From assembly GCA_028277025.1 (NCBI GenBank), contig JAPYVG010000013.1:1-41765 (forward strand): a stretch of DNA of 41,765 bases. Reading direction: 5' to 3'. The notes beneath the pieces are model-generated. The model saw nothing but the letters and a program-made list of their open reading frames with translations. It was not told the origin of the DNA and ran no database searches. The stretch comes from Sulfolobaceae archaeon (GTDB lineage Archaea > Thermoproteota > Thermoprotei_A > Sulfolobales > Sulfolobaceae). Below, in pieces: positions 27,560 through 34,330 of the stretch (within the stretch, counting starts at the first letter, position 1; each line of letters starts with the position of its first letter). Both the position numbers and the translations under genes were made by a program.

Positions 27560-28048
27560 ATGGTTCCAAAAGAGCAAGAAGATTACAATAGAGATTTGGA
27601 AAGAGCGGAAGAGTATGATCAAACTACTGCTAGGGCTTCTGTATTAGGGAAAAATAAGATTGAATTAAGCACCGGGTTAATTATAGCCGCAAGATATGCG
27701 GATAAGCTAAGGAGAGTTGCACTAGTAGCTTTTAGCAAAATAGCTCCTAAAGATGTGATTATCCGTGATGTTTCAGAATTAAACAAGCAATTATACGATA
27801 AAATAGTAAATGAAATGAAACTCGACAAATTAGACGTAATAAGAATTATGGTAGATGCCGAGTATGATGAAAATGAGAACAAGTTAAAGTTTGAGAACTT
27901 AAGGATAATTAGGTATTACACAGAAGACGAATGTAATAAGAAATTTGAAGAGATACAACAACAGCTCTTACAGTTACAGAAGCAATTAGAGGATTATAAG
28001 AATAAGATTAAACAAGTCGAGAGTTTGTTAAGTAGTATAACATCGTAA
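27560..28048 (+). CDS. DUF2258-like archaeal protein
   Basis: The 162-residue product has a globular N-terminal domain (about 25-118), with ELSTGLIIAARYADKLRRVALVAFSK, a stretch I associate with DUF2258/COG4345, and a C-terminal coiled coil (about 125-160, KKFEEIQQQLLQLQKQLEDYKNKI segmental heptads). It is cytosolic and acidic/basic balanced; the function is unknown to me. It is a monocistronic-looking gene with its own TATA box, 30 bases before htpX on the same strand, so read-through is possible. Confidence 0.7.
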   Translation: MVPKEQEDYNRDLERAEEYDQTTARASVLGKNKIELSTGLIIAARYADKLRRVALVAFSKIAPKDVIIRDVSELNKQLYDKIVNEMKLDKLDVIRIMVDAEYDENENKLKFENLRIIRYYTEDECNKKFEEIQQQLLQLQKQLEDYKNKIKQVESLLSSITS

Positions 28049-28078
28049 TTTTTTATCCCCTTTCCCTTTTTTACTCAC

Positions 28079-29020
28079 ATGTCAGTTGAGTCTAATTTAA
28101 AAATAAAGATGACTTTGGCTTTATTACTCACTATATTATCTGAAGGGGTAGTAGCATATATTATAGCCTCATTCCTCCATCTGCCGTTCATTATAATCTT
28201 TATATTTCTGGGAATATTCTGGCTTATACAATGGTTAATATCACCATATCTAGTGGCTCGAAATGCTGTGGAAATAACTCCCAATGATCCGTATTACGGT
28301 TGGATATACGAAATAGTAAGGGAAACAGCAATGAAAACAAAGACTGTAACTCCGAAAGTTTTCTTAGTAGATCAACCTTTCCCTAACGCCTTTGCATACG
28401 GCAACTATGTAACGGGTAAGAGGGTAGCGATAACTAGGCCTTTACTTGACATATTAACCCCAGAGGAACTACGAGCAGTAATAGGACATGAAATAGGACA
28501 TATAAAACATAATGACGTTGAAATCGGGATGGCAATTGGATTGATACCAACTATTTTAGGATTTATAAGTAACCTTTTAATTAACTTAGGTTGGATTACC
28601 TTAATCTTTGCAGTTGACGAGAGCGACATAATTTTCGGGATCATAATGTTAGCCATAGGTGGTGCATTGTTTATAGTGACTTTTCTTTTGCAGATTTTCG
28701 TCTTATGGTTCAACAGACTTAGAGAGAGTTATGCTGATTTAAACTCCGTAAAACTCTTTGGAAAAGACGCATGGAACCTAGCAACTGCGTTGGCTAAAAT
28801 TGAAATTTACATGCAAAACATTAGGTTAGATCCATTTACTGGAATAATTGTTACTGCTGCACCAGTTAAAGTTAAACAGACAAATCCAGACTTGTTAGTA
28901 GATGAATGGTTACATAAAAAAGTCTCACCTTTAAGTGACATACTTTCCACTCATCCAGACCCAGCTAAGAGAGTACAAATGATATATAAAGCGATCTTTA
29001 CCCCTTCCAGAGCCCTATAA
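28079..29020 (+). CDS. htpX: HtpX-like membrane zinc metalloprotease, M48 family
   Basis: At 313 residues it has the family length. Two transmembrane segments are at about 12-58, the zinc motif HEIGH at 137-141 (GHEIGHIKHND), two further membrane segments at about 152-212, and the third ligand Glu216 in RLRESYADL. HtpX degrades damaged membrane proteins with the active site facing the cytoplasm. The tail has the conserved STHPDPAKRV block before the end. Its 3' end overlaps the convergent FUN14-like gene by 23 bases. Confidence 0.93.
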   Translation: MSVESNLKIKMTLALLLTILSEGVVAYIIASFLHLPFIIIFIFLGIFWLIQWLISPYLVARNAVEITPNDPYYGWIYEIVRETAMKTKTVTPKVFLVDQPFPNAFAYGNYVTGKRVAITRPLLDILTPEELRAVIGHEIGHIKHNDVEIGMAIGLIPTILGFISNLLINLGWITLIFAVDESDIIFGIIMLAIGGALFIVTFLLQIFVLWFNRLRESYADLNSVKLFGKDAWNLATALAKIEIYMQNIRLDPFTGIIVTAAPVKVKQTNPDLLVDEWLHKKVSPLSDILSTHPDPAKRVQMIYKAIFTPSRAL

Positions 29021-29285
29021 CAAAACCAATAATGAAAAGCAGAGAGTTATAGGGTAAATAGGTGAGAATTTGTGATACATATTCTTCTATTTGGGGTGTA
29101 TAGCTTGTAACAGTTTCAATTCCAGAAATCACTGTATGCGGACTTATTGCTCCAATTGCTATCAAAATTATAATAATTGCCAATATCGTTAGTCCGATTT
29201 TTATAATATTTTTCACTAAATAACCAACTAAAAGACCTAATAGTACAGATACTAATGCATAAGCTATCTCACTTGTTGGTATCAT
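28998..29285 (-). CDS. Small membrane protein, FUN14-like
   Basis: The 95 residues contain three hydrophobic helices (about 7-25, 28-48, 75-93). The segments LLVGYLVKNIIKIGLTIL and LPYNSLLFIIGFVIGLWKG resemble the glycine-spaced helices of FUN14-domain proteins, which in archaea are about this size. The molecular function in archaea is unknown. It is a convergent neighbour of htpX. A TATA-like GTATAAAAC lies about 40 bases upstream and a perfect ATCGTT/AACGAT inverted repeat lies further upstream at 29343-29356. Confidence 0.6.
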   Translation of the reverse strand: MIPTSEIAYALVSVLLGLLVGYLVKNIIKIGLTILAIIIILIAIGAISPHTVISGIETVTSYTPQIEEYVSQILTYLPYNSLLFIIGFVIGLWKG

Positions 29286-29458
29286 ATTTTTGATTAACTC
29301 TTCCCATAATAAATTTTTAATCAGTTTTATACATCAAACTACATCGTTTTAACGATTTAATTTCTATTTAAGAAAAGTTAAATCTCTTGTATCAAAAATG
29401 GAAATTAAATACCATTAACTTCTGAATCAGAACTGAAAATCTGTTTCAATCGTATAAG

Positions 29459-29836
29459 TTAAGATAAATGTTTCTCTAAACCCTGCTTTATCTCAACTGC
29501 TAATTTTTCTAAGTCCTTCTCTAGTTTTTCATAAAGTTTGCTCTTATCAACCCAATAAACGTAACTCGGCCTTCCTTTCCTCTTTTCACCCTCTTCCTCT
29601 TTCTCCCTCATTATAAGTCCTTTATCTAATAAATTGTTCAGAGACTTACTTACAGAGGCTTTAGTGACACCTAATTTCTGAGCTAATTCGTCAACATCAA
29701 CCTTCCTATTTTCCATTAACAAATAGTGGAGAACCTCGACATCACTTTTAGAGAGGCCATACATAAATGCTATGAACTCGTGAATTTCAACTGACCTACC
29801 ATCTGGGAAAACGACCTTCTCCCCCTCTTTTGCCAT
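29459..29836 (-). CDS. Winged-helix transcription regulator (MarR/TrmB-like)
   Basis: The product has 125 residues. After KVVFPDGRSVEIHEFIAFMYGLSKSDVEVLHYLL comes a helix-turn-helix (about 48-75, VDELAQKLGVTKASVSKSLNNLLDKGLI) and a wing with REKEEEGEKRKGRPSYVYWV, then a C-terminal helix probably used for dimerisation. It is a clear paralogue of the regulator at 39160, sharing the FPDGR-x-IHE start and the KGRP-x-YVY wing. It resembles the small Lrs14/TrmB-type regulators abundant in Sulfolobales. It lies just downstream of the ABC substrate-binding gene on the same strand, but with its own AT-rich promoter. Confidence 0.85.
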   Translation of the reverse strand: MAKEGEKVVFPDGRSVEIHEFIAFMYGLSKSDVEVLHYLLMENRKVDVDELAQKLGVTKASVSKSLNNLLDKGLIMREKEEEGEKRKGRPSYVYWVDKSKLYEKLEKDLEKLAVEIKQGLEKHLS

Positions 29837-29875
29837 ATAATAAAATAATTAAAAAAGATATTAAAAACCTCATGG

Positions 29876-30850
29876 TTAAAAAACTGGTAATGAGACATTA
29901 AGGTTTTCTAAGACCCAGCTACTGTCGATATAATGAGGTGCTTTACCCGTGGCAATATCGTGGAATAAATTAACAGCGTAGACTGATAATACTGAAGGCT
30001 CATCAATTAAATCAACAGCTAGTCCAGATAGTACGTACACATTATCTTCTTGAACTGCTGGAACGTTAGAATAATACTGTTTTATTAAGTTCATGGTATA
30101 AGTATAGTTATACATTTCTTGAACAATCAGAACTGAGGCATTACTTACTAACAAGTTAGAGGGGGATAGTAAAGGATAATTTGCTAAATTACCGAAGACG
30201 TTTATCCCGCCAGCAGTTACTATGATATTATTTATGAAGACATTCCCGCCAGCAGTATAGAAATCACCATTGGGACATATCCAATCCAGGTATGCAATAC
30301 GGACTTCTCCAACATACTCATGTAGATGGCTCTGCATCCATTCTATTAGTTCTTCTCCCTCGCTCGTTAAGTTAAAATAACTAGCTATTTGCATAATATT
30401 ATCTTCTATTTGAGTTATGCCATAGGCGTAATCTGAATTAGTAATTAATAGATTCAACCCTAAGGACTGCATTTTGGGTATGTATGAGGCATATAATCCC
30501 CACTCTAAAACAACTACTGTAGGTTCTAACTTCACAATCTCTTCAATGTCTATCTCTGGATATGTTTGAATAATTGTAATGTTACTGGGGAGATAAGAAG
30601 TCATATTTAAATCCTTTAAGAGTTGATAGGAGTAAGGATCTAGACCTACAATATCTTTTCCTAACCCTAGAGATATTAAAACTTGAGTATCTGAAGGAGC
30701 TAAGCTCACTATCCTAATTTGCTTAGCTGTTGCACTAGTAGTTCCAGTATTGGTAGAAGTTGTACCAGCAGTGTGATAATAAGAATAAATCACACCACCA
30801 ACTATTGCAACACTCAAGATTATAAGTATGGCAAGAGTTAACCCTTTCAT
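29876..30850 (-). CDS. ABC transporter substrate-binding protein, BtuF/FecB type
   Basis: The 324-residue product has one N-terminal hydrophobic helix (about 3-25) that serves as signal or membrane anchor, then a Thr/Ser-rich linker (TTSTNTGTTSATA) typical of archaeal surface proteins. The class III binding-protein fold follows, starting IRIVSLAPSDTQVLISLGLGKDIVGLDPYS. It should capture an iron complex, cobalamin or similar metal ligand outside the cell and hand it to the permease. I chose the ATG at 30850; the preceding in-frame TTG is less likely. A GTTTTAAATAC TATA box lies 23-33 bases upstream, and a 17-bp palindrome separates it from the start. Confidence 0.9.
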   Translation of the reverse strand: MKGLTLAILIILSVAIVGGVIYSYYHTAGTTSTNTGTTSATAKQIRIVSLAPSDTQVLISLGLGKDIVGLDPYSYQLLKDLNMTSYLPSNITIIQTYPEIDIEEIVKLEPTVVVLEWGLYASYIPKMQSLGLNLLITNSDYAYGITQIEDNIMQIASYFNLTSEGEELIEWMQSHLHEYVGEVRIAYLDWICPNGDFYTAGGNVFINNIIVTAGGINVFGNLANYPLLSPSNLLVSNASVLIVQEMYNYTYTMNLIKQYYSNVPAVQEDNVYVLSGLAVDLIDEPSVLSVYAVNLFHDIATGKAPHYIDSSWVLENLNVSLPVF

Positions 30851-30855
30851 CAAAT

Positions 30856-30872
30856 ATGGACAGCTTGTCCAT
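30856..30872. promoter_or_regulatory. Palindromic operator at the substrate-binding-protein promoter
   Basis: ATGGACAGCTTGTCCAT has perfect 7-bp arms (ATGGACA/TGTCCAT) and a 3-bp centre. It sits between the TATA box and start codon of the leftward gene, covering the expected transcription start. A regulator bound here would block transcription. Confidence 0.7.
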
Positions 30873-30920
30873 GTATTTAAAACTTTCTTATTCCCACCTT
30901 AATATGAAAAGCTTTTATAT

Positions 30921-30937
30921 ATGGACAAGCTATCCTA
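30921..30937. promoter_or_regulatory. Second operator copy at the permease promoter
   Basis: ATGGACAAGCTATCCTA repeats the first operator with two arm mismatches. It lies between CTTTTATATAT (the TATA box, about 30911-30921) and the permease ATG at 30943, which is the mirror-image position of the first copy. Confidence 0.65.
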
Positions 30938-30942
30938 GCTTA

Positions 30943-31929
30943 ATGAATTTAATAAAAATCTTGATTATAGCAGTACTCCCAGTATCCTTCCTCTTAGCTA
31001 TTATTTACGGAGAAGTACAAATTCCATTTACCGAATTATTACACCCGAACCATGCGTTCTCAATTATTCTTTATAGGATAAGGTTACCTACCGTTGTTAC
31101 TGCAGCATTAGTTGGCATAATTTTGTCAGTAAGTGGTCTAATAATGCAAAACTTACTTAGAAACCCCTTGGTGGATCCATATATAAGTGGTACTTCTTCT
31201 GGTGGTGCTTTTGGTGCAGTTCTAACATATTATTTGTTAGCATTTAATTTACCCCTCTCTTCACTTATTTACATTCAACCAATTATAGCATTTGTCTTCG
31301 CATTAATTTCAACGATAATTACAGTAGTCATAGGTAAGAGGGATGGAGTTTACGGGCTGGTAATAGGCGGTGTTGTAATCTCTTATGTATTTTCGTCAAT
31401 TACGACAATACTTGTTACAATATTAGAGGAAAAGTACCCACAAATACCCCCATTAATTTTTTGGCTATTAGGAGAAGTAAGCGTAGTCGGTTGGAGACCA
31501 GTAATAGTCCTTTCACTGTTAACGGCTTTTCTTTTATTTTTGTCCTTAAAGATGGCTAGATTAATAGACTTAGTTTCGATAAGTGATGAGATAAGTTATA
31601 CGCACAAAATAGACCCGCATAAATTCAGAATTTTATGGTTAATAATTATAAGCGTAGTAGTATCTTATACGGTTTCCGTTGTGGGAATTATAGGGTTTAT
31701 AGGCATATTAATTCCTCATCTTGTTAGGAAGGGCGTAGGTGGAAATCTTAATTCACTAATATTTTACTCCTCACTTTTAGGAGCCACAGTAATGCTCATT
31801 AGTAATATAATTTCTCATGGAGTTCTAGGTACAATTTTACCAATAACACCGATTACCGCACTCATGACTTCTCCGGTCTTGATATCCATCTTGGTGAAAC
31901 TGAATGCTAGTGAAAGGATTGAGGGTTAA
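30943..31929 (+). CDS. FecCD-family ABC transporter permease
   Basis: About 328 residues, with some nine to ten hydrophobic segments. Family blocks are LYRIRLPTVVTAALVGIILSVSGLIMQNLLRNPLVDPYISGTSSGGAFGA (read in parts) and GIIGFIGILIPHLVRKGVG near 245-263, the contact with the ATPase. It forms the membrane channel for import of an iron-siderophore, haem, cobalamin or similar. I chose the ATG at 30943 because it is 27 bases after a good TATA box; an upstream ATG at 30856 lies inside the opposite promoter's operator and would need a transcript that does not fit. It overlaps the ATPase gene by 26 bases. Confidence 0.92.
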   Translation: MNLIKILIIAVLPVSFLLAIIYGEVQIPFTELLHPNHAFSIILYRIRLPTVVTAALVGIILSVSGLIMQNLLRNPLVDPYISGTSSGGAFGAVLTYYLLAFNLPLSSLIYIQPIIAFVFALISTIITVVIGKRDGVYGLVIGGVVISYVFSSITTILVTILEEKYPQIPPLIFWLLGEVSVVGWRPVIVLSLLTAFLLFLSLKMARLIDLVSISDEISYTHKIDPHKFRILWLIIISVVVSYTVSVVGIIGFIGILIPHLVRKGVGGNLNSLIFYSSLLGATVMLISNIISHGVLGTILPITPITALMTSPVLISILVKLNASERIEG

Positions 31930-32563
31930 ACTAGGAAACAGACTGATCCTAGATAACATCTCCCTTGAGGTAAAGCCGGGAATCACCACAATATTAGGCC
32001 CCAACGGAAGTGGTAAAACTACTCTCCTTAGAGCCTTAATAAGTATGGTCAAACCGTTGGAAGGCGAGGTTGTGAATGACGAAAATTTATCTTATGTCCC
32101 ATCAGAGTTCTACTCCCCCTCAATGAGGGTTATTGATGTCCTATTAGCCGGGAGAAAGAGGGGTGATTACATAAAATATGCTAAGCTAGTTGGGGTTGCT
32201 GAACTATTGGGTCACAATTTTTCTGAACTGAGTTCTGGGCAAAAGAAGTTAGTACTTATAACTAAAGCGTTAGCAGAAGGTGATCTAGTAATAATGGATG
32301 AGCCCCTTTCCAATTTAGATATTAAAAATAGGAAGAGAATTATAGATATAATCACTACTTTAAAAACCGAGAAAACCTTTCTAATAACCTCTCACGAACT
32401 GGAGTTTATAAATTACACTGATTATGTTATAGTAATTAAACAGGGTAAAATCTTATTTTATGGCAATAAGGAAGGGTTAAGTGAGAGAATACTATCAGAA
32501 GCTTACGATACTAATATTAGGAAAGTAATAATTGATAACAAGTTTTATTTCGTTACAGATTAA
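31904..32563 (+). CDS. ABC transporter ATP-binding protein
   Basis: The 219-residue product has Walker A GPNGSGKT near 32-39, signature LSSGQ near 109-113, Walker B LVIMDEP near 128-134 and the switch His in ITSHELE near 165. It drives the FecCD-type permease. It is slightly shorter than average because the region between Walker A and the signature is compact. The gene overlaps the permease by 26 bases, so translation is coupled. It completes a binding protein-permease-ATPase uptake set split across a divergent promoter. Confidence 0.94.
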   Translation: MLVKGLRVKLGNRLILDNISLEVKPGITTILGPNGSGKTTLLRALISMVKPLEGEVVNDENLSYVPSEFYSPSMRVIDVLLAGRKRGDYIKYAKLVGVAELLGHNFSELSSGQKKLVLITKALAEGDLVIMDEPLSNLDIKNRKRIIDIITTLKTEKTFLITSHELEFINYTDYVIVIKQGKILFYGNKEGLSERILSEAYDTNIRKVIIDNKFYFVTD

Positions 32564-32630
32564 CACAGTTAATTATCTTCACGAACTGATTTATTTGAAA
32601 AACTCTTTAGTTAAGCTCGGTAAATTATTC

Positions 32631-32966
32631 ATGATAAATATGAAAATTACCACGCCATGTGAGGAAGCTTACAGAGTTGAAGTGCCAGTTCTTAGAATAG
32701 CTATAGCGAAAAAATTGATAGAAAGGGGGGTGCCGGTAGTAAAGGCCGCTAAAGCAGTAGGGATATCAGCGACAACTTATGAAAAACAAATAAAAGAGAA
32801 ATGGGAAAAGGTAAAAAAGGTATTAGAAGACGAAGAAGTTGGAGATATGATAGAATCTTTAGTAGGTAGAATACTATCTAACCAATTGATAGAACCTACT
32901 TCTTTCTGCCTATTGTGCTCTAGAGCTAGAAGACTCTTCGACTTAACTCCATGCCCTAACTTTTGA
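32631..32966 (+). CDS. HTH protein with C-terminal cysteine cluster (COG2522-like, tentative)
   Basis: The product is about 111 residues. The N-terminal part (PCEEAYRVEVPVLRIAIAKKLIERGVPVVKAAKAVGISATTYEKQI) resembles the CE-x-P-x-R-x-x-I-A helix-turn-helix domain of archaeal COG2522-type regulators. The end carries CLLCSRARRLFDLTPC, three Cys that could bind metal or a cluster. It follows the ABC ATPase by about 70 bases on the same strand and is a candidate sensor for the twin operators of that transporter, which is inference. I chose the start at 32631 (32640 is also possible); longer readings overlap the ATPase and add no conserved sequence. Confidence 0.65.
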   Translation: MINMKITTPCEEAYRVEVPVLRIAIAKKLIERGVPVVKAAKAVGISATTYEKQIKEKWEKVKKVLEDEEVGDMIESLVGRILSNQLIEPTSFCLLCSRARRLFDLTPCPNF

Positions 32967-33402
32967 GTATAAAGGATAGTGAAACTAAAATAACCCCGAT
33001 GGCAACAAGGATCAGAAAGAGTATAAACGACACAAAATATAAGAGTATTATTGGGTCTTCATTTATCTCAACAAATCCTATAAGGACAGGAGAAGTGTAA
33101 TTATTAATTAAAAATATAGAAGAATTATAGAAAGTTCTTATATATAAATAGTACGTATCGTTCTGATAAGTATAATTTATAATTTCAGAATTTATTGGTT
33201 TTAATAGTATTGGCTTAGAGATATTATCCTTATACTCAAATAATAATGTTGAATATCGTAGAGGTATATACACTGATTCCCCCGCTTTCAACAAGACCAC
33301 GCTCTTAGTATACACATCATTACCCATCGAGACATGAATATAAAAGAAGATAATGGATAAGATTATAAAAATTAACCCTGGGACAAGAAACCTCTTATTC
33401 AT
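32956..33402 (-). CDS. Membrane-anchored unknown protein
   Basis: The 148-residue product has an N-terminal hydrophobic helix (about 6-26), a beta-rich middle with several N-x-T/S sequons (NIS, NYT, NDT, NSS, NYT) that would be N-glycosylated if outside, and a C-terminal pair of hydrophobic helices (about 112-147). The middle part is therefore probably extracellular. It overlaps the 3' end of the upstream MscS gene by 8 bases, so the two are likely co-translated and may interact. I do not recognise the family. Confidence 0.65.
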   Translation of the reverse strand: MNKRFLVPGLIFIILSIIFFYIHVSMGNDVYTKSVVLLKAGESVYIPLRYSTLLFEYKDNISKPILLKPINSEIINYTYQNDTYYLYIRTFYNSSIFLINNYTSPVLIGFVEINEDPIILLYFVSFILFLILVAIGVILVSLSFILKS

Positions 33403-34300
33403 TACTTACCTTCACCCTACTCTTCTGATACTCTTTTACAGTCCTCATAATAACCTTTATTATTTCACTCCTCGGTGGTTCCTCGTACTGCCCTTTACAA
33501 TACGCGTCAATAACTATAACATAAGTATTTAACGTAGTATCTAGTACTTTAATTTGAGGATCTTTTACAATAAAGCTTAATTTCTTTATGTTCTCCTCTA
33601 TTAAAGGAATAATCTCATCCGGATCGATGTCTTTAGGAATCTCGTACTTAGTCCTTACTAATCGATACTCCTCATTATGTACGAACACAGCAGCTTGTAT
33701 CATAATGCTATTGGGAATTTTCATAACCACGTTTTCATCAGTCAAAATAGTAGTATACATCAAACTGATATCAGTTATTATGCCAGTATATCCCGGTATC
33801 AGAAAATCGTTAGACCAAAACTTAGGAGGATAAACTGGAGCTAAAAGGCCGTATTGCCACGTTGTTATAGTAACCCTATCGCCTATATTAAAAGGCTTGC
33901 TAAGAATTAAGAAGAGCCCAGCAAAAACGTTTGACAGTGAGGTTTGGATAGCCAAACCTAAAACAAGGCCTAAAACTGTGCCACCAAATAACGCGCTACT
34001 TATTCCAACGTGAAGTGTCGTAAGTGCAATTATTCCTATTATTGTATAACCTAGAATTTGAACCACTAGGCTTATACTTTCCGAAGTTGTTTTACCTATA
34101 TAATCGCCTACTTTACTCTTTAGGCTTTTAGCTATTAAATTAACTGAAATTATTCCAACTAAAACTATTATAACTGTGTCTACAACATTTATTATATCGA
34201 TTGGTAATTTTAGAATATCAGAGATTATGTATGCAGTACCTACAGCTAAACCAATTGCTATTACGAGAATTAAAAAGAACCTTATTAACTGGAATTGCAT
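33395..34300 (-). CDS. MscS-family mechanosensitive channel
   Basis: The 301-residue product has three to four N-terminal membrane helices (about 5-25, 35-55, 75-95, 100-120). The pore helix and beta domain have FGGTVLGLVLGLAIQTSLSNVFAGLFLILSKPFNIGDRV (in parts), then ITDISLMYTTILTDENVVMKIPNS, the classic MscS middle domain. It releases solutes under hypo-osmotic stress. An insertion around 150-170 (TTWQYGLLAPVYPPKFWSND) in the beta domain is longer than in typical short MscS proteins. It precedes an overlapping membrane-protein gene. Confidence 0.92.
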   Translation of the reverse strand: MQFQLIRFFLILVIAIGLAVGTAYIISDILKLPIDIINVVDTVIIVLVGIISVNLIAKSLKSKVGDYIGKTTSESISLVVQILGYTIIGIIALTTLHVGISSALFGGTVLGLVLGLAIQTSLSNVFAGLFLILSKPFNIGDRVTITTWQYGLLAPVYPPKFWSNDFLIPGYTGIITDISLMYTTILTDENVVMKIPNSIMIQAAVFVHNEEYRLVRTKYEIPKDIDPDEIIPLIEENIKKLSFIVKDPQIKVLDTTLNTYVIVIDAYCKGQYEEPPRSEIIKVIMRTVKEYQKSRVKVSNE

Positions 34301-34330
34301 AACATTATTTTTATCTAATGTTTTAAAAAC

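Noticed and set aside
30856..30942. Longer start for the FecCD permease at ATG 30856
   Set aside because: That ATG is the first arm of the operator palindrome, and the permease's own TATA box lies downstream of it; the ATG at 30943 fits a leaderless transcript.
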